11,930 nt of DNA from Candidatus Woesearchaeota archaeon (GTDB taxonomy: Archaea > Nanobdellota > Nanobdellia > Woesearchaeales > 21-14-0-10-32-9). The notes beneath the pieces were generated by a model that was given only the letters and a program-made list of their open reading frames with translations, made no database searches and was not told the origin of the DNA. A program made the position numbers and the translations under genes. How positions within the stretch are numbered: the first letter of the stretch is position 1; each line of letters opens with the position of its first letter. Below are positions 1-7,299 of the stretch, piece after piece. The DNA lies in contig PWWA01000090.1 in assembly GCA_003562145.1 (NCBI GenBank), forward strand, positions 1 through 11,930, read 5' to 3'.

Positions 1-20
1 AGAAAAGAATAGAAAAAGAA
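1..20 (-). terminator. T-rich terminator after the RPA gene
   Basis: Two bases after the stop codon of the RPA-like gene, the transcribed strand reads as an almost unbroken pyrimidine tract with runs of five and four T. Archaeal RNA polymerase commonly stops at such U-rich tracts without a hairpin, and I see no stem here. The tract reaches the window edge, so it may continue. Confidence 0.5.
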
Positions 21-22
21 GA

Positions 23-1135
23 CTAGTCCTTAATTTCCTCTTCCAAGTCTTCTAATGACAATAGCTCTTCATCGATTTGTTCATCAGAAGATTCTCGTGC
101 CTTGTTACTCGGTTCGATGCTTTCAGCTTTTTCTTTGTTGCCCTTGGATTCATCAAGCCTTTTAATCTCTTCATCTGGATTAACATCCTTAAACACGAGG
201 CTTGCAACGAATTCTAAACGATCAAACATAGCGCTTTTGCTGACACGCCCAACTATTTTAGCCATTAACCCCAATAAGTCAGTCTTGAACTTTTCGAAGC
301 CCTCAGGCTTATCCTTGTAAGATGACAATTCTTGCTCTTCCAGACCGAGGAGTGCCAAAACCTGGTTCTTCCAAAGAACCACCCTAATATTATCGCTGCC
401 ATCATCCACGAATAAGTTTAGGACAACGCCATAATTTGGCTTTACCTCACCATGCTCCACGCATACAAAGACATTTGAGCCTTCCTCAGCTTTAACCCTC
501 TTATTGCACTCAGGGCAGACTTCAAAGAATTTAGGATCGAAAACCTGTACTATCGTAGCAAGGATTTCGACATCAGCATCGTTTTCTGCTAATTCCGAGA
601 TTTTCTTCCTCTGCGCTTGGCGCAGCACCGGGCTCGACTCGATTTTTATGCCTTCAGGATTGATTTCGAGGCCGGCTGATTCATTTAAATGAATTTCAAC
701 GCGGCCGTTATTGTCCTTAACATAGCAATCCTTAATCCGTACTACATCGTTTTCTTTTATTTTTTCGTGGACGTCAACTTGGTCGTTCCATAGCACTACC
801 ATGACCACGCCGGAATCGTCGCCAACCAAGAAACGAGCCAAGCGACCAGACCTTTTTTCGTTGCTAAAGCTCCTGGGCTCATACTTCCTGATGACTTTCC
901 CGTTTATAGTTACGCCTTTAAGGCCTGGCACCAAGTCCTTAGCTTTCAACAAGCCTTTAGCCTCCAAAAGGTTAATGCCGAGCTCATTCGCAATAATATG
1001 GGCTGCACCCTCCCTGGAAATAAGGCCTGACAGCTGCTCTAGTTTCTTATTGACACGCTTATCAAGCTCCTCCCTTGAAATCCCTGATTCTTCAACAATC
1101 TTTGAAGCCATTACATCAAAAGGAATATTAATCAT
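23..1135 (-). CDS. Replication protein A-like single-stranded DNA-binding protein
   Basis: This 370-aa protein resembles archaeal RPA, which coats single-stranded DNA in the cytoplasm during replication, recombination and repair. An N-terminal helical region (residues 1-60) carries the LSGLISREGAAHIIANELG stretch typical of archaeal RPA. OB-fold 1 spans about 68-160 (GRLARFLVGDDSG then VVLWND). OB-fold 2 spans about 183-320 and repeats the VVLWKN signature. A zinc-ribbon-like insert in it has C207, C210, C225 and H228 as likely ligands. The last 35 residues are highly acidic and probably disordered, like the partner-binding tail of bacterial SSB; that comparison is inference. The start is the ATG at 1135, preceded by GGGGG at 1143-1147. 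The gene has its own TATA box, so it is probably transcribed apart from the surface locus upstream. An RPA family member is near certain; the exact subfamily is less so. Confidence 0.92.
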   Translation of the reverse strand: MINIPFDVMASKIVEESGISREELDKRVNKKLEQLSGLISREGAAHIIANELGINLLEAKGLLKAKDLVPGLKGVTINGKVIRKYEPRSFSNEKRSGRLARFLVGDDSGVVMVVLWNDQVDVHEKIKENDVVRIKDCYVKDNNGRVEIHLNESAGLEINPEGIKIESSPVLRQAQRKKISELAENDADVEILATIVQVFDPKFFEVCPECNKRVKAEEGSNVFVCVEHGEVKPNYGVVLNLFVDDGSDNIRVVLWKNQVLALLGLEEQELSSYKDKPEGFEKFKTDLLGLMAKIVGRVSKSAMFDRLEFVASLVFKDVNPDEEIKRLDESKGNKEKAESIEPSNKARESSDEQIDEELLSLEDLEEEIKD

Positions 1136-1168
1136 TACAAAACCCCCAATGGAAAAGGCTTACCCCTT

Positions 1169-1184
1169 AATTTATAAAGTTTGC
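1169..1184 (-). promoter_or_regulatory. Archaeal TATA/BRE promoter for the RPA gene
   Basis: The transcribed strand reads GCAAAC followed by TTTATAAATT, a BRE-like element plus TATA box. Its centre is near 1175, so transcription should begin at about 1150, leaving a leader of roughly 15 bases that includes GGGGG at 1143-1147 as a possible ribosome binding site. The box lies just past the stop codon of the upstream gene. Confidence 0.6.
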
Positions 1185-1187
1185 TGT

Positions 1188-1196
1188 AAAGAAAAA
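1188..1196 (-). terminator. T-rich stop signal at the end of the surface-protein operon
   Basis: One base after the TGA of the 182-aa gene the transcript strand reads TTTTTCTTT, a short U-rich tract of the archaeal terminator type. It is squeezed between that stop codon and the RPA promoter, so termination may be leaky and some read-through into the RPA gene is possible. Confidence 0.4.
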
Positions 1197-1197
1197 G

Positions 1198-1746
1198 TCA
1201 TATTTTCAGTGCGAAACGAAAAATATTTGGGTCGCCCGGGATATTTGCGCAAAACAAGTAATGCTTCCTATCAGGGATGCATTGCTCTAAGTCCGGCTCG
1301 ACGTTATTGGTTATCGCGATGATGTCTCCATATTCGTCTTTTTTAAAGCTGAGCATTCCTTCGCTGTCAGCCAAATATGAAAATTCGGCTAGAACTCCTT
1401 TTGTTATATTGCTTGTGTCTGAATGGTCTTGGGGGTAGACAGGCATTGAGAGTTCTAAGTAGTCAGCTTCGCTGGCACCTTGAAGGAGTACCCTGCCACC
1501 CATGAAAGTTACGGCCCTGTAGCCTTCGGGTAGGGGTATGCTGCAATAGCATGATTCCTGGCTTGAAGTGGCATAGTCCGCTAATGATAATACAAAAGGC
1601 TTTAGTAATTCTTTCTTGTAATAAGTTAGGCCTAAGCGTATATCTTTTAAAGAAATAACTTCTAGTATCTTGGTAGAGGAATCATTCCAGACAACTGCGT
1701 GAATTTCAATGAATGCCCCTTCTTCAACCGAATCACTTCCCGCCAT
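1198..1746 (-). CDS. 182-aa protein without a signal sequence, possibly a detached pilin-like ectodomain
   Basis: I do not recognise this family. The protein has no membrane helix or signal sequence, unlike almost all its neighbours. It has four cysteines (a CYC pair near residue 67, then two near 155 and 165) and looks beta-rich. Residues 50-90 (a helix-like SLADYAT stretch, then LPEGYRAVTFMGGRVLL) resemble the ectodomain layout seen after the N-terminal helix in archaeal pilin-like proteins. That similarity is a visual judgement. It starts at ATG 1746 with AAGGA at a suitable distance. It lies in the same frame as the 3D-domain gene upstream, separated by its TGA and seven sense codons, so it may be a separate cistron or the tail of a once longer protein. 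It is the last gene before the RPA promoter. Confidence 0.75.
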   Translation of the reverse strand: MAGSDSVEEGAFIEIHAVVWNDSSTKILEVISLKDIRLGLTYYKKELLKPFVLSLADYATSSQESCYCSIPLPEGYRAVTFMGGRVLLQGASEADYLELSMPVYPQDHSDTSNITKGVLAEFSYLADSEGMLSFKKDEYGDIIAITNNVEPDLEQCIPDRKHYLFCANIPGDPNIFRFALKI

Positions 1747-1767
1747 GTATTCCTTGTCAACTATTTG

Positions 1768-2973
1768 TCACGCGGCGCCTGACAGCCTTACATGAATGCT
1801 GCTATCACTAAAAGCGTCCTTGAGCAAGATATACCTTGAGCCAACAGGATCTGTGTCTGTGAGAGTGAATTCTTCTCCGAATATCTGTGATATTATGCCT
1901 GCGACACTAATGATTTTCCAATCACCAAAATTTCCGCTGAGAACTTCACTTATTGAGGCTTCAGGGAAATCTTCTTCCAGGCAAGATAATTCTACTTCCA
2001 AATCATTTGTGCTTGAAATGAAGTTGTTAACACAATCATTTCTTTCGTCGTAGAGAGCTGAAGAGCACGCGCTTAACAAGCCGTTTGCAAAGCCTGATAC
2101 TGCTTGGTAAAGGCTGACAAGCCCCGAGGATTCATAGCTATGGCTATAGGTTGCTTCAGCGGAGCCTGTGATGCTTGAATACTTGCCCGGGGCAGCCTTG
2201 TCAGGAGGCATAGGGTTTCCTTGTTCGTCTAGTATGTATATTTTTGGGTACTTCGTTATTTCGTTTACAGCACGGTTTTTCGCGGCTTGCCCCACACCAG
2301 CATATATGTCTATCTTGCATCGACCTTTGAAAGCGCTGCCTGTGTCTTCTGCTACGTAAACCCCGTTCCACGGGTTGTTGTCACCGAAGTAAATGTACAT
2401 TTTTGTCCCGTATGCGATATAGCAGTCAGTTGAAGCGTCAGGGTTGATTGCTACGGTGTGCTTCACTGTCGGCTCCCTTCCATGAGGCCGAGGCCACGCA
2501 GTCCTTCCCCGCTCGTATTCAGGGTACGCAGTGCTGTCCTCCGGGGTTGAAGCAAGAGTATCATACCTGTAAACAACGCCTTCATATATCCCGCTTCCCT
2601 GGCATTTTATTTCTTCGTACATGCCTCTTAGGCGTTCAGGTATGCAGCACCACCCAGCCCTTCTTACTTCTATGCACTCCCTAACATTGTAATCATCCCC
2701 AAAGTGATCTATTATTTGTCTTGTTGTTTCAAAGCAGCCTTCCCTGGATACTGGTGAGCACCATTCAGGGTGGTCTTCTGAGGTTGGAGTGAAATAAACA
2801 GTGGCTTCAATATTTGTAAAAGTTGGCGGGACGTCTTTTAAGTCGGCGTAAGTAACCATGCCTGTGACTGGGTTGTGGCTTGAAACATTGGTTATTACGA
2901 GCAAGGCTAAGGCAAATAAGAGCATTGAAGCCCATCTTATCATTGTTGAAGCCTTGAATCTTATTGTTTCCAT
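1768..2973 (-). CDS. Secreted or anchored 3D-domain (MltA-like) protein, predicted peptidoglycan-cleaving
   Basis: This 401-aa protein has an N-terminal hydrophobic segment at about 11-30, a signal peptide or anchor, so it acts outside the cell. The 3D domain is recognisable from ATVYFTPT (57-64), through VAINP (174-178) and AYGTKMYIYFG (187-197), to VAEDTGSAFKGRCKIDIYAGVG (207-228). This matches the lytic transglycosylase MltA and Bacillus 3D proteins; D210 and D222 are the conserved acids. The first Asp of the usual triad appears as N177. Known relatives cleave or bind peptidoglycan glycan strands. A cysteine-rich insert (C72, C80, C100, C109, C110, C124) precedes the core and suggests disulfides. 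The region from 245 to 401 is unassigned. It follows the amidase gene by 7 bases; GGGATG at the upstream stop serves as ribosome binding site. The domain call is firm; activity is inferred. Confidence 0.85.
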   Translation of the reverse strand: METIRFKASTMIRWASMLLFALALLVITNVSSHNPVTGMVTYADLKDVPPTFTNIEATVYFTPTSEDHPEWCSPVSREGCFETTRQIIDHFGDDYNVRECIEVRRAGWCCIPERLRGMYEEIKCQGSGIYEGVVYRYDTLASTPEDSTAYPEYERGRTAWPRPHGREPTVKHTVAINPDASTDCYIAYGTKMYIYFGDNNPWNGVYVAEDTGSAFKGRCKIDIYAGVGQAAKNRAVNEITKYPKIYILDEQGNPMPPDKAAPGKYSSITGSAEATYSHSYESSGLVSLYQAVSGFANGLLSACSSALYDERNDCVNNFISSTNDLEVELSCLEEDFPEASISEVLSGNFGDWKIISVAGIISQIFGEEFTLTDTDPVGSRYILLKDAFSDSSIHVRLSGAA

Positions 2974-2980
2974 TTTAAAA

Positions 2981-4183
2981 TCATCCCTTTCTAATAAGTT
3001 CCTCGTAGTACGCTTTTGCCATTACTAAAAATTCTCCTCTCCTGTGGTCGAATCCCGGGCCTGGGTCTGACTTGTCCGCAGCAATATCTGAATGGCTTAA
3101 TATGCTAGCGGTTTCAATCTTAAAGTCCGGGTGCCTTACCGCGATGCCTGCAACGAGCTTGGCCGCCGACTCGAATTGCTTGTCCGTGAATGGGTCCCAG
3201 CATAATCCATCCAAATGTTCTCCTCTGAAACATGCATCTATCTTGCATTCTGCTCGGCTAAACCCGCACCCGACGAAGCTTATACCGATAGACCTTGAAT
3301 TGTAACCAGGGATACACGTTACACATTGCTCGTACCCAGACCTGCAGAAACGGCCTTCTGTTCTTTCTTCGCATCCACCTGCGTGCCAAGCAGCTTTGTC
3401 CTCAGGAACAAACTGGTAGACTTTGCCATCTCTTTCAATCAAGTAATGATAGCTGAACCCGTGTTCAAACAATGCATTGTACGCAGCATCTACTGATTTT
3501 CCAGCAGTATAGTGCATTACTACGCTGTCAACTTCCCTGTTACCCCTATCCCCGTAAGGCAAGCCTCCTCTTTCAAAGTAACCCATATCGTTTACTACGT
3601 ACTTATCCGTAGGCATTATACCTATCCAGTTGCTTGAAGCATACGCTTCCCTGTACGTAGAGGCTGATGGGTATAATGGAATCTTAATAGGAGTTAGAAA
3701 CTGTATTTCGGTCAATATTTTATTGCCCTCAAGCGTTATTTGCACGGCGTACTCATAATCCCTTAAGTCAATCTTATCATATCTTGCCAGCAGCCTCCCA
3801 AACTCTAGCCTGAACGCCCTTTCAAAATCATCTTCGAACGCAATTCTTCCCTCAACACCAGCCCCGTCGTTAAGCAAGGGATAAACTACTTGGCCGTATT
3901 TGTACTCTGTCCGCTCACTCTCAAATTCTTCCCTTAATTGGCCGCCTTCACCCGCAATCCTCTGAGAAGCTTTTTTTGAAGCAATTTCCACAGACATATC
4001 AATATACGAAAAAGTGTTTTCTGTGAACTCGTAAGCATTAAGCAAAGAAATCTGGGTGCTGCCAACATACTCGATTTCAGGGAGTTTAGTGGCAAATAAC
4101 AACAACACAATACCTAGTATTACAACCATGGCTATCGCTGAAAAGAAAAGCACAACAGCCCCTTTCTTGTTCATTTTCTTCAT
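2981..4183 (-). CDS. Membrane-anchored amidase_2/PGRP-like N-acetylmuramoyl-L-alanine amidase
   Basis: The 400-aa product starts with an NKKG motif and one membrane helix (about 9-31), then a 160-residue unassigned stalk. The amidase_2 fold starts near 217. Expected zinc ligands are H224 (VVMHYTAG), H364 (LSHSDIA) and D373 (KSDPG), with K371 and Y245 (SYHYLIERDGKVYQ) matching catalytic positions of T7 lysozyme and PGRPs. Relatives cut the bond between N-acetylmuramic acid and L-alanine in bacterial walls. Inserted between core strands is a cysteine-rich region with eight cysteines (271-328), unusual for the family. The catalytic set looks intact, so activity is plausible. It sits directly before the 3D-domain gene, suggesting a paired attack on peptide stem and glycan. 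The start may be ATG 4183 or ATG 4174; the second gives the MNKKG start seen in neighbours. Confidence 0.9.
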   Translation of the reverse strand: MKKMNKKGAVVLFFSAIAMVVILGIVLLLFATKLPEIEYVGSTQISLLNAYEFTENTFSYIDMSVEIASKKASQRIAGEGGQLREEFESERTEYKYGQVVYPLLNDGAGVEGRIAFEDDFERAFRLEFGRLLARYDKIDLRDYEYAVQITLEGNKILTEIQFLTPIKIPLYPSASTYREAYASSNWIGIMPTDKYVVNDMGYFERGGLPYGDRGNREVDSVVMHYTAGKSVDAAYNALFEHGFSYHYLIERDGKVYQFVPEDKAAWHAGGCEERTEGRFCRSGYEQCVTCIPGYNSRSIGISFVGCGFSRAECKIDACFRGEHLDGLCWDPFTDKQFESAAKLVAGIAVRHPDFKIETASILSHSDIAADKSDPGPGFDHRRGEFLVMAKAYYEELIRKG

Positions 4184-4184
4184 T

Positions 4185-4712
4185 TTATTCTAATCTTGTC
4201 AAACTCCTCATTATATCTATTCTCTTATAGTGTATAGGCTTTAATTCAAATAAAAGAACATTAATATTTTGGCCTTCTGGATTAGGCACAACCACGTGAG
4301 GATAAGTTTTTACTCTTTGACTAAGCATCGCGGTTGCCCCTGGCACGCTTGAATACCTATTGTCATCACCAATCTTAAAAAAACAGTCTGAACTTTGGCT
4401 TGATGCGTAGTGGTCATTAAACAAAACTTCTATTTTTTCAAATAATGCATCATAATCCCTTCTTCTCGGGTTAGAATTAACTAATTCAATTATTTCCTCG
4501 TAAAGCTTTTTTCCAGGCTCTATTTCGTGCTGAAGCATCATCCTCGTCGTATAACTGGCATCTATCCTAGCAATTTCTTCATCAAAAGCATTTTGCTTGG
4601 CCTGAGCCTGGTTGTTTATGAAGAAAACCATCATTACTGCCAATAGTATTATGATTACGCTTGCTAGGAGCATTTCCCCGAAGTCTTCTATCTGCGCTTT
4701 TCTTCCAATCAT
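4185..4712 (-). CDS. Anchored pilin-like protein, 175 aa
   Basis: The product begins MIGRKAQIEDFGEMLL, then a hydrophobic helix to about residue 32, then an outward domain of about 140 residues. RKA followed by QIEDF is the closest match in the operon to an archaeal class III (prepilin) signal, with acidic residues soon after the possible cleavage point. The ectodomain starts helical (about 38-105, charged, with ASYTTRMMLQHEI) and ends in beta-like strands (HVVVPNP, INVLLFELKP). It has one cysteine near 110. The layout resembles minor pilins or pseudopilins, but I cannot name the family. One base separates it from the next gene, and AGAGGA within the preceding gene's end serves as ribosome binding site, so translation is probably coupled. 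Confidence 0.85.
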   Translation of the reverse strand: MIGRKAQIEDFGEMLLASVIIILLAVMMVFFINNQAQAKQNAFDEEIARIDASYTTRMMLQHEIEPGKKLYEEIIELVNSNPRRRDYDALFEKIEVLFNDHYASSQSSDCFFKIGDDNRYSSVPGATAMLSQRVKTYPHVVVPNPEGQNINVLLFELKPIHYKRIDIMRSLTRLE

Positions 4713-4713
4713 T

Positions 4714-5187
4714 TTATCCTCTGTATATTAGGTGCATTACAGCGTCCCCGTAGCCTTTTACTTTTACAGGGTACTTTTTGATGCGCATCATCCCTGTTGT
4801 TTTATCATCCCAATTCTCTGAAGTCAAAGACACAGTCTTTGTGTTGTCATTTTCATCGCGATATGTTATTTCAACTCTTAAAGCGGGTTCCCTGATACCT
4901 GTGAGTGGTGCGCATCCGTGGAGCACGTCCTCATTTGTTTTGCTTAAGTCTATTGTGCTGGTGTAAACACGGCCTGTTTCAGGGTTTTGGTAGGCGAAGC
5001 AGTTAGGAGAGTAAAGAAGTCTGGTTTCGTAGATTTTTTCTTCTAATCCAGGGAAGATTCCGCCTGTTACGCCTATGACGCTGTACACCACGTAGAATAC
5101 CACTGCGCCTATAACTACTAGGAAAGGAAGCACTATGAGCGTCCAGTAAAGTTGCTTGTCCGATTCCGATAGTGCTTTCTTGTTCAT
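4714..5187 (-). CDS. Anchored small surface protein, 157 aa
   Basis: The protein starts MNKKALSESDKQLYW and has one membrane helix at about 14-38, followed by a 115-residue outward domain. It contains the stretch ETRLLYSPNCFAYQNPETGRVY and a second cysteine in HGCAPL, so one disulfide between C61 and C91 is likely. To my recollection similar small proteins (RLL-SPNCFAY, then IDLSKTNE) recur in Woesearchaeota/Pacearchaeota genomes without known function. Its ATG overlaps the stop of the preceding gene by four bases (ATGA), a sign of translational coupling. An accessory subunit of the same surface assembly as its neighbours is the best guess from context. Confidence 0.87.
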   Translation of the reverse strand: MNKKALSESDKQLYWTLIVLPFLVVIGAVVFYVVYSVIGVTGGIFPGLEEKIYETRLLYSPNCFAYQNPETGRVYTSTIDLSKTNEDVLHGCAPLTGIREPALRVEITYRDENDNTKTVSLTSENWDDKTTGMMRIKKYPVKVKGYGDAVMHLIYRG

Positions 5188-6053
5188 TTTATTGACTCGC
5201 TGATTGCTTTTATTATTGTGTTCCCGTACCTTGCGAGGACTCCTTCAGATATTGTTTCTGGTGTCCCGATGCGCAGCAATAGCCTTTCATTTGCCCTGTC
5301 AGGTCTTTGGCTGAATTCAACAAATAACACATCTTCGTCTTCTGAGAAAAGCTTTATTGTGTTACACGATATTTTTTGGTAGTTCGCGTTTATGCCTGAC
5401 TCATAATATATTGATTCCAAAGAATAATTTTTGCCTGAGAATTCCAAGGCTATTCTTATGTCTGCAGAGCCCGCTGTTTCTGCTAAGCTGAAACCTGTAT
5501 TGTCCCTTTTGCTTATTAGTCCTGCTATTATTTCTTTTAGCTCTTCAAGCCGTTTCTGTTCTTCTTCAGACGCGTATCTTGAATAGAAATACACTTCGGG
5601 GTTGTCCGGGAACCTTGAAATGATTGATTTGCAGTCAAAGAATGATTGCTCGTCTTCAGGCGCTTCAAAGAATATTTTGTTGTTTTGGAAGAATATTGGC
5701 ACTGATAAAACCCTGCCAATATCGCTTTTTATTATTTCAACGTTGTGCATAGGCTTAAAAGTGTAAACACCATATCCTGTTGGTGATGATACTCTTACTG
5801 CGCGCCCTTCTTCTGTTAATTCGATGAATAAGCGCTCATTCCCAGGAGAGTAATGGTACCTTAAGTCGTAAGGCGAACTCGCAACAGCCATAATGGACAA
5901 TCCTAAGTCTTTCGCAATAGCCACTTCTTCTGAATCAGTAAAAGAATTAAATATAAAGCTGGTTAAAGCAAGCAATAATAAGGCGCCCACTAATAGCTCT
6001 GCACCTATAAAGAAAACCATTTGCAAGCCCCGCATACCACCCTTCTTATACAA
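5184..6053 (-). CDS. Anchored pilin-like ectodomain protein, 289 aa, TTG start
   Basis: The start is TTG at 6053, giving a YKKGGM start, supported by a strong GAGGTG seven bases upstream; the next ATG at 6035 has no such site. A single helix covers about residues 12-36. The ectodomain follows the plan of its neighbours: a short helix (AIAKDLGLSIMAVASSP) and then strands. Residues 165-180 are strongly charged and probably a helix or coiled coil (SEEEQKRLEELKEII). Two cysteines (about 141 and 230) could pair. I do not recognise a named family. The gene ends with a four-base overlap with the 157-aa gene. Confidence 0.86.
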   Translation of the reverse strand: MYKKGGMRGLQMVFFIGAELLVGALLLLALTSFIFNSFTDSEEVAIAKDLGLSIMAVASSPYDLRYHYSPGNERLFIELTEEGRAVRVSSPTGYGVYTFKPMHNVEIIKSDIGRVLSVPIFFQNNKIFFEAPEDEQSFFDCKSIISRFPDNPEVYFYSRYASEEEQKRLEELKEIIAGLISKRDNTGFSLAETAGSADIRIALEFSGKNYSLESIYYESGINANYQKISCNTIKLFSEDEDVLFVEFSQRPDRANERLLLRIGTPETISEGVLARYGNTIIKAISESIK

Positions 6054-6060
6054 TACTTAG

Positions 6061-6066
6061 CACCTC
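6061..6066 (-). promoter_or_regulatory. Strong Shine-Dalgarno deciding a TTG start
   Basis: The transcript reads GAGGTG, followed by CTAAGTA and then TTG at 6053-6051. GAGGTG pairs well with the archaeal 16S rRNA tail, and the seven-base spacer is ideal, so translation of the 289-aa gene should begin at this TTG and not at the ATG six codons later. Confidence 0.7.
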
Positions 6067-6069
6067 TTA

Positions 6070-6900
6070 TTACTGGAAAGGACCCATCCTCGGAAAGCAA
6101 TTTTCCTCCGGGTTTTTCTTAAAACAAATACTGATAACAGGCTTACCATCCCTAACACCAGCCTTATAAATAAAAACATCAAACCTCTGAGGCAAAATAA
6201 AATACCCATAACCTGCTATATTATCTTTATGAGTCGTCCATTCTGTTGTTCCACCCGCATCCTTACCAACATGTGGATGTCTAACAAATATCATACTATT
6301 ATCCCAATAAACCTCGTCTTTCCTGCTTAGGATTTCTTTTGAGAATCTTCCTTCTGTTTTAAAAGAATCGTAATCAAAGGAGAATACATGGTCTAATAAT
6401 AATTTTTCTTTAACAAAAAAATAATTTGTGCTCACACAAGAAGTTCTGCTACAGACAATTTTCTCCGATGAAAGGTCTGTTGCTTCACTTTCAAAATCTA
6501 ATTTTTCACACAAGCAAATACAAATATCTTCTCCTGAACATGAATTAGGCCTGCTGAAAACAGAACCTCTTATACTAATCATTGGAAAATACCGGGCCCT
6601 TTCTACACTAGAAGGATCAGGATAAACGAATTTAAAATCTTTCCCTGGATTCATTACAATCAAAGCAGTTTCCTGGTTTAAGCTAAAGGAATATAAGTCT
6701 CCTGCTACTTCACCTGGCATCGCAGCTACTTCTAGTAAAGCTGCGGTGAATTCTTCCAATGATTTTTCGTTTCCAGAAGATTTACCTGTTAGAGCATTCC
6801 AAACATTTCCCGCAATTTTTCCTGTGGGTATTAACAATAGGATGAATATTACTATCCCGAATAATACCACGTAAAAGCTTGACATTCCTCTCTTTTTCAT
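6070..6900 (-). CDS. Anchored surface protein with CxCxC cysteine cluster, 276 aa
   Basis: I place the start at ATG 6900, giving MKKRGMSSFY, because a start at 6942 would overlap the upstream gene by 40 bases and put 14 unrelated residues before the shared signal. A helix spans about 7-26. Residues 48-75 repeat the helix-then-strand plan of neighbouring ectodomains. A tight cysteine cluster follows: C121, C127, C129 and C131 (ICICLC), then C150 and C155. Two more cysteines lie near the C terminus (about residues 262 and 270). In an extracellular domain these are more likely disulfides than a metal site, but CxCxC leaves metal binding open. To my recollection similar CICLC segments recur in small membrane proteins of DPANN archaea; no function is known to me. 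The start follows the stop of the upstream gene by two bases. Confidence 0.84.
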   Translation of the reverse strand: MKKRGMSSFYVVLFGIVIFILLLIPTGKIAGNVWNALTGKSSGNEKSLEEFTAALLEVAAMPGEVAGDLYSFSLNQETALIVMNPGKDFKFVYPDPSSVERARYFPMISIRGSVFSRPNSCSGEDICICLCEKLDFESEATDLSSEKIVCSRTSCVSTNYFFVKEKLLLDHVFSFDYDSFKTEGRFSKEILSRKDEVYWDNSMIFVRHPHVGKDAGGTTEWTTHKDNIAGYGYFILPQRFDVFIYKAGVRDGKPVISICFKKNPEENCFPRMGPFQ

Positions 6901-6902
6901 TT

Positions 6903-7286
6903 TTAGCCTTTGCTTGCCACTCTTCTTATATAATCCATGCATTGTTCCTTAGTATAAAGACATCTCCCTGTGCTTTCTTCGAAATTGAACTTTGCTTCAT
7001 CCTCACATCTTGCCTTGCTATAACTTGTTATACAGTAAGCAGTTCCATCAATTTCCTGTTTGACATTGTTTGGGCCGCAAGGACAAGGGTCTATATAATT
7101 TGCTAATCCGTCACCGTCAAAGTCTCCTCCTTTTACTACTGCTTCAACGTCTTTATCAACCCCGCTCAATCCTGAAGCTAGTATTTGGTACGCCCAGTAA
7201 CCAGCGAGTATGGCGAGTAATAACAAGAACAATTTTGCTACCATGCTCAAAACAAGTCCTTTTCGTCCAACAAAAATTTTTTTCAT
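6903..7286 (-). CDS. Anchored TSP3-like calcium-loop protein, copy 2 (127 aa)
   Basis: The N terminus MKKIFVGRKGLVLSMVAK leads into one helix (about 17-36). After a short linker comes DFDGDGLANYIDPCPCG (55-71), an almost perfect thrombospondin type-3-like acidic loop (DxDGDGxxNxxDxCP) that should bind calcium. The tail has four more cysteines, with RCLY and QCMDYIR shared with the next gene upstream, so six cysteines in all and probably three disulfides. It is a tandem paralog of the 134-aa gene. An AGGTGA ribosome binding site sits four bases before the ATG. A stabilising or adhesive subunit is plausible; no defined function is known to me. Confidence 0.88.
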   Translation of the reverse strand: MKKIFVGRKGLVLSMVAKLFLLLLAILAGYWAYQILASGLSGVDKDVEAVVKGGDFDGDGLANYIDPCPCGPNNVKQEIDGTAYCITSYSKARCEDEAKFNFEESTGRCLYTKEQCMDYIRRVASKG

Positions 7287-7299
7287 AATATCACCTTTT

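Noticed and set aside
801..1322. 173-aa open frame on the plus strand
   Set aside because: It lies antisense to the RPA gene and the end of the 182-aa gene, crosses the RPA promoter, and has low-complexity serine/leucine content typical of a shadow frame.
6515..6545. CxCxC cluster of the 276-aa protein as an iron-sulphur or zinc site
   Set aside because: The domain is predicted to be outside the cell, where disulfides are more likely. Kept only as a possibility.
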